DNA of 6,149 bases, from NCBI GenBank assembly GCA_937924675.1, contig CALEVL010000170.1, forward strand, positions 1 to 6,149, read 5' to 3'. Below the pieces are notes generated by a model, which saw only the letters and a program-made list of their open reading frames with translations, did not search any database and had not been told where the DNA came from. Positions 5,642-6,149 of this stretch are shown one piece after another (position 1 is the first letter of the stretch; each line of letters opens with the position of its first letter). The DNA is from an uncultured Ignavibacteria bacterium. GTDB taxonomy: Bacteria; Bacteroidota; Ignavibacteria; Tepidaquicellales; Tepidaquicellaceae. Made by a program: the position numbers and the translations under genes.

Positions 5642-6149
5642 TCTTTAATGAAAACACATTTCTCAGAATCAACACTAACGATACTTTAACGCTTGCAACT
5701 CCAGAACTTCCTTCAGCGGGAAATGTGTCTTTGATAATGAAGCCGGCTTCAAGATTATCACTTGCCGGAACACTTATTGTTGAAGACAGAAATGTGCTGA
5801 GACTGAAGTACAATAGCGCTGTAAGATTCTTCCCGGGTTCGGCAATTGTGATCAGGCAGGGAGCAGTTTTCTGCAATGAAGGCGCGGAGATGGACGGTCC
5901 GCCGCATATTTATTATTCTAAAGGACAGCATCTTGCATGTGAATATACAAATGATATTGCAGATAGTGACAGCGCAACGGTTGTTCTCGATTCTGCAACT
6001 CTCTCATTTCCCGACAACTTCACGCTTCATCTTAAAGGAAAAGAGACAGCGCTTATCGTCAGCCCGGGATCAAAACTTTTGTTCGGAGAGAATTCAGGAA
6101 TAGTGTGTGACAGCGGGGCCAGACTAATCGCAAACAACGCAATGTTCGC
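5572..6149 (+). CDS. Frame-shifted continuation: beta-helix-like secreted protein, truncated by the window end
   Basis: The frame whose codons begin at 5521, 5524 and so on has no stop from 5521 (preceded by TAA at 5518) to the end at 6149. The start given here is my estimate of where coding sequence in this frame becomes convincing (LGNLTIDTSVSTLSE). It has no ATG until 5737 and no leader or ribosome site, which supports reading it as the continuation of the gene at 4766. The translation alternates short hydrophobic strands and turns (SLIMKPASRLSLAGTLIVED, FFPGSAIVIRQGAVFCNEGA, LIVSPGSKLLFGENSG), the pattern of right-handed parallel beta-helix or adhesin-like regions in large secreted proteins. 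Codon use is more GC-rich than in the first half of the gene at 4766 and closer to the propeller gene. A T9SS tail may lie beyond the window. Confidence 0.6.

Noticed and set aside
5876..6103. 75-codon + strand frame near the right end
   Set aside because: It overlaps the better, longer beta-helix-like frame, and its translation is rich in Arg, Ile and Phe runs without domain character.

Overview
The window looks like a piece of chromosome from a Bacteroidota/Ignavibacteria-type bacterium (FCB group). The main reason is that two of its genes end in a type IX secretion system (T9SS) type A sorting domain of the 'YQNYPNPFNP ... SGVYFY ... K' style that is abundant in Ignavibacteria and relatives. 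The start codons also lack clear Shine-Dalgarno sequences and have A-rich or AT-rich leaders, as is usual in that phylum. No housekeeping gene is present to fix the lineage more closely.

Layout, left to right, all genes on the + strand. Positions 1-120 hold three CCCCGAAGGGG palindromes at an exact 48-bp period, probably the right end of a longer array. Next comes a large secreted Asp-box (BNR/sortilin-like) beta-propeller protein with a T9SS tail (185-2815). Positions 2774-3233 hold a compact repeat region. Two 97 percent identical units lie 183 bp apart, each made of the last codons of a T9SS gene followed by a 122-bp highly self-complementary element. The second element abuts a third T9SS C-terminal remnant. 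A 130-bp promoter region leads into a second secreted T9SS protein built of 'W.K.YG ... DGGY' delta-60-like repeats (3367-4710). A third gene (4766 onward) encodes a secreted protein of unknown family. Its frame is broken near 5570, and the same protein appears to continue one frame back, as beta-helix-like sequence, off the right edge.

Functionally this is an accessory cell-surface/secretome locus. Two of the three genes carry both an N-terminal export signal and a T9SS tail, and the third carries a signal peptide. No enzyme active site is recognisable. The most notable part is the 2.8-3.2 kb junction, where sorting-domain gene ends and a structured palindromic element are repeated side by side. 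It looks like a record of rearrangement at the 3' ends of T9SS cargo genes. I did not see CRISPR arrays, tRNA or rRNA genes, transposases or phage genes.
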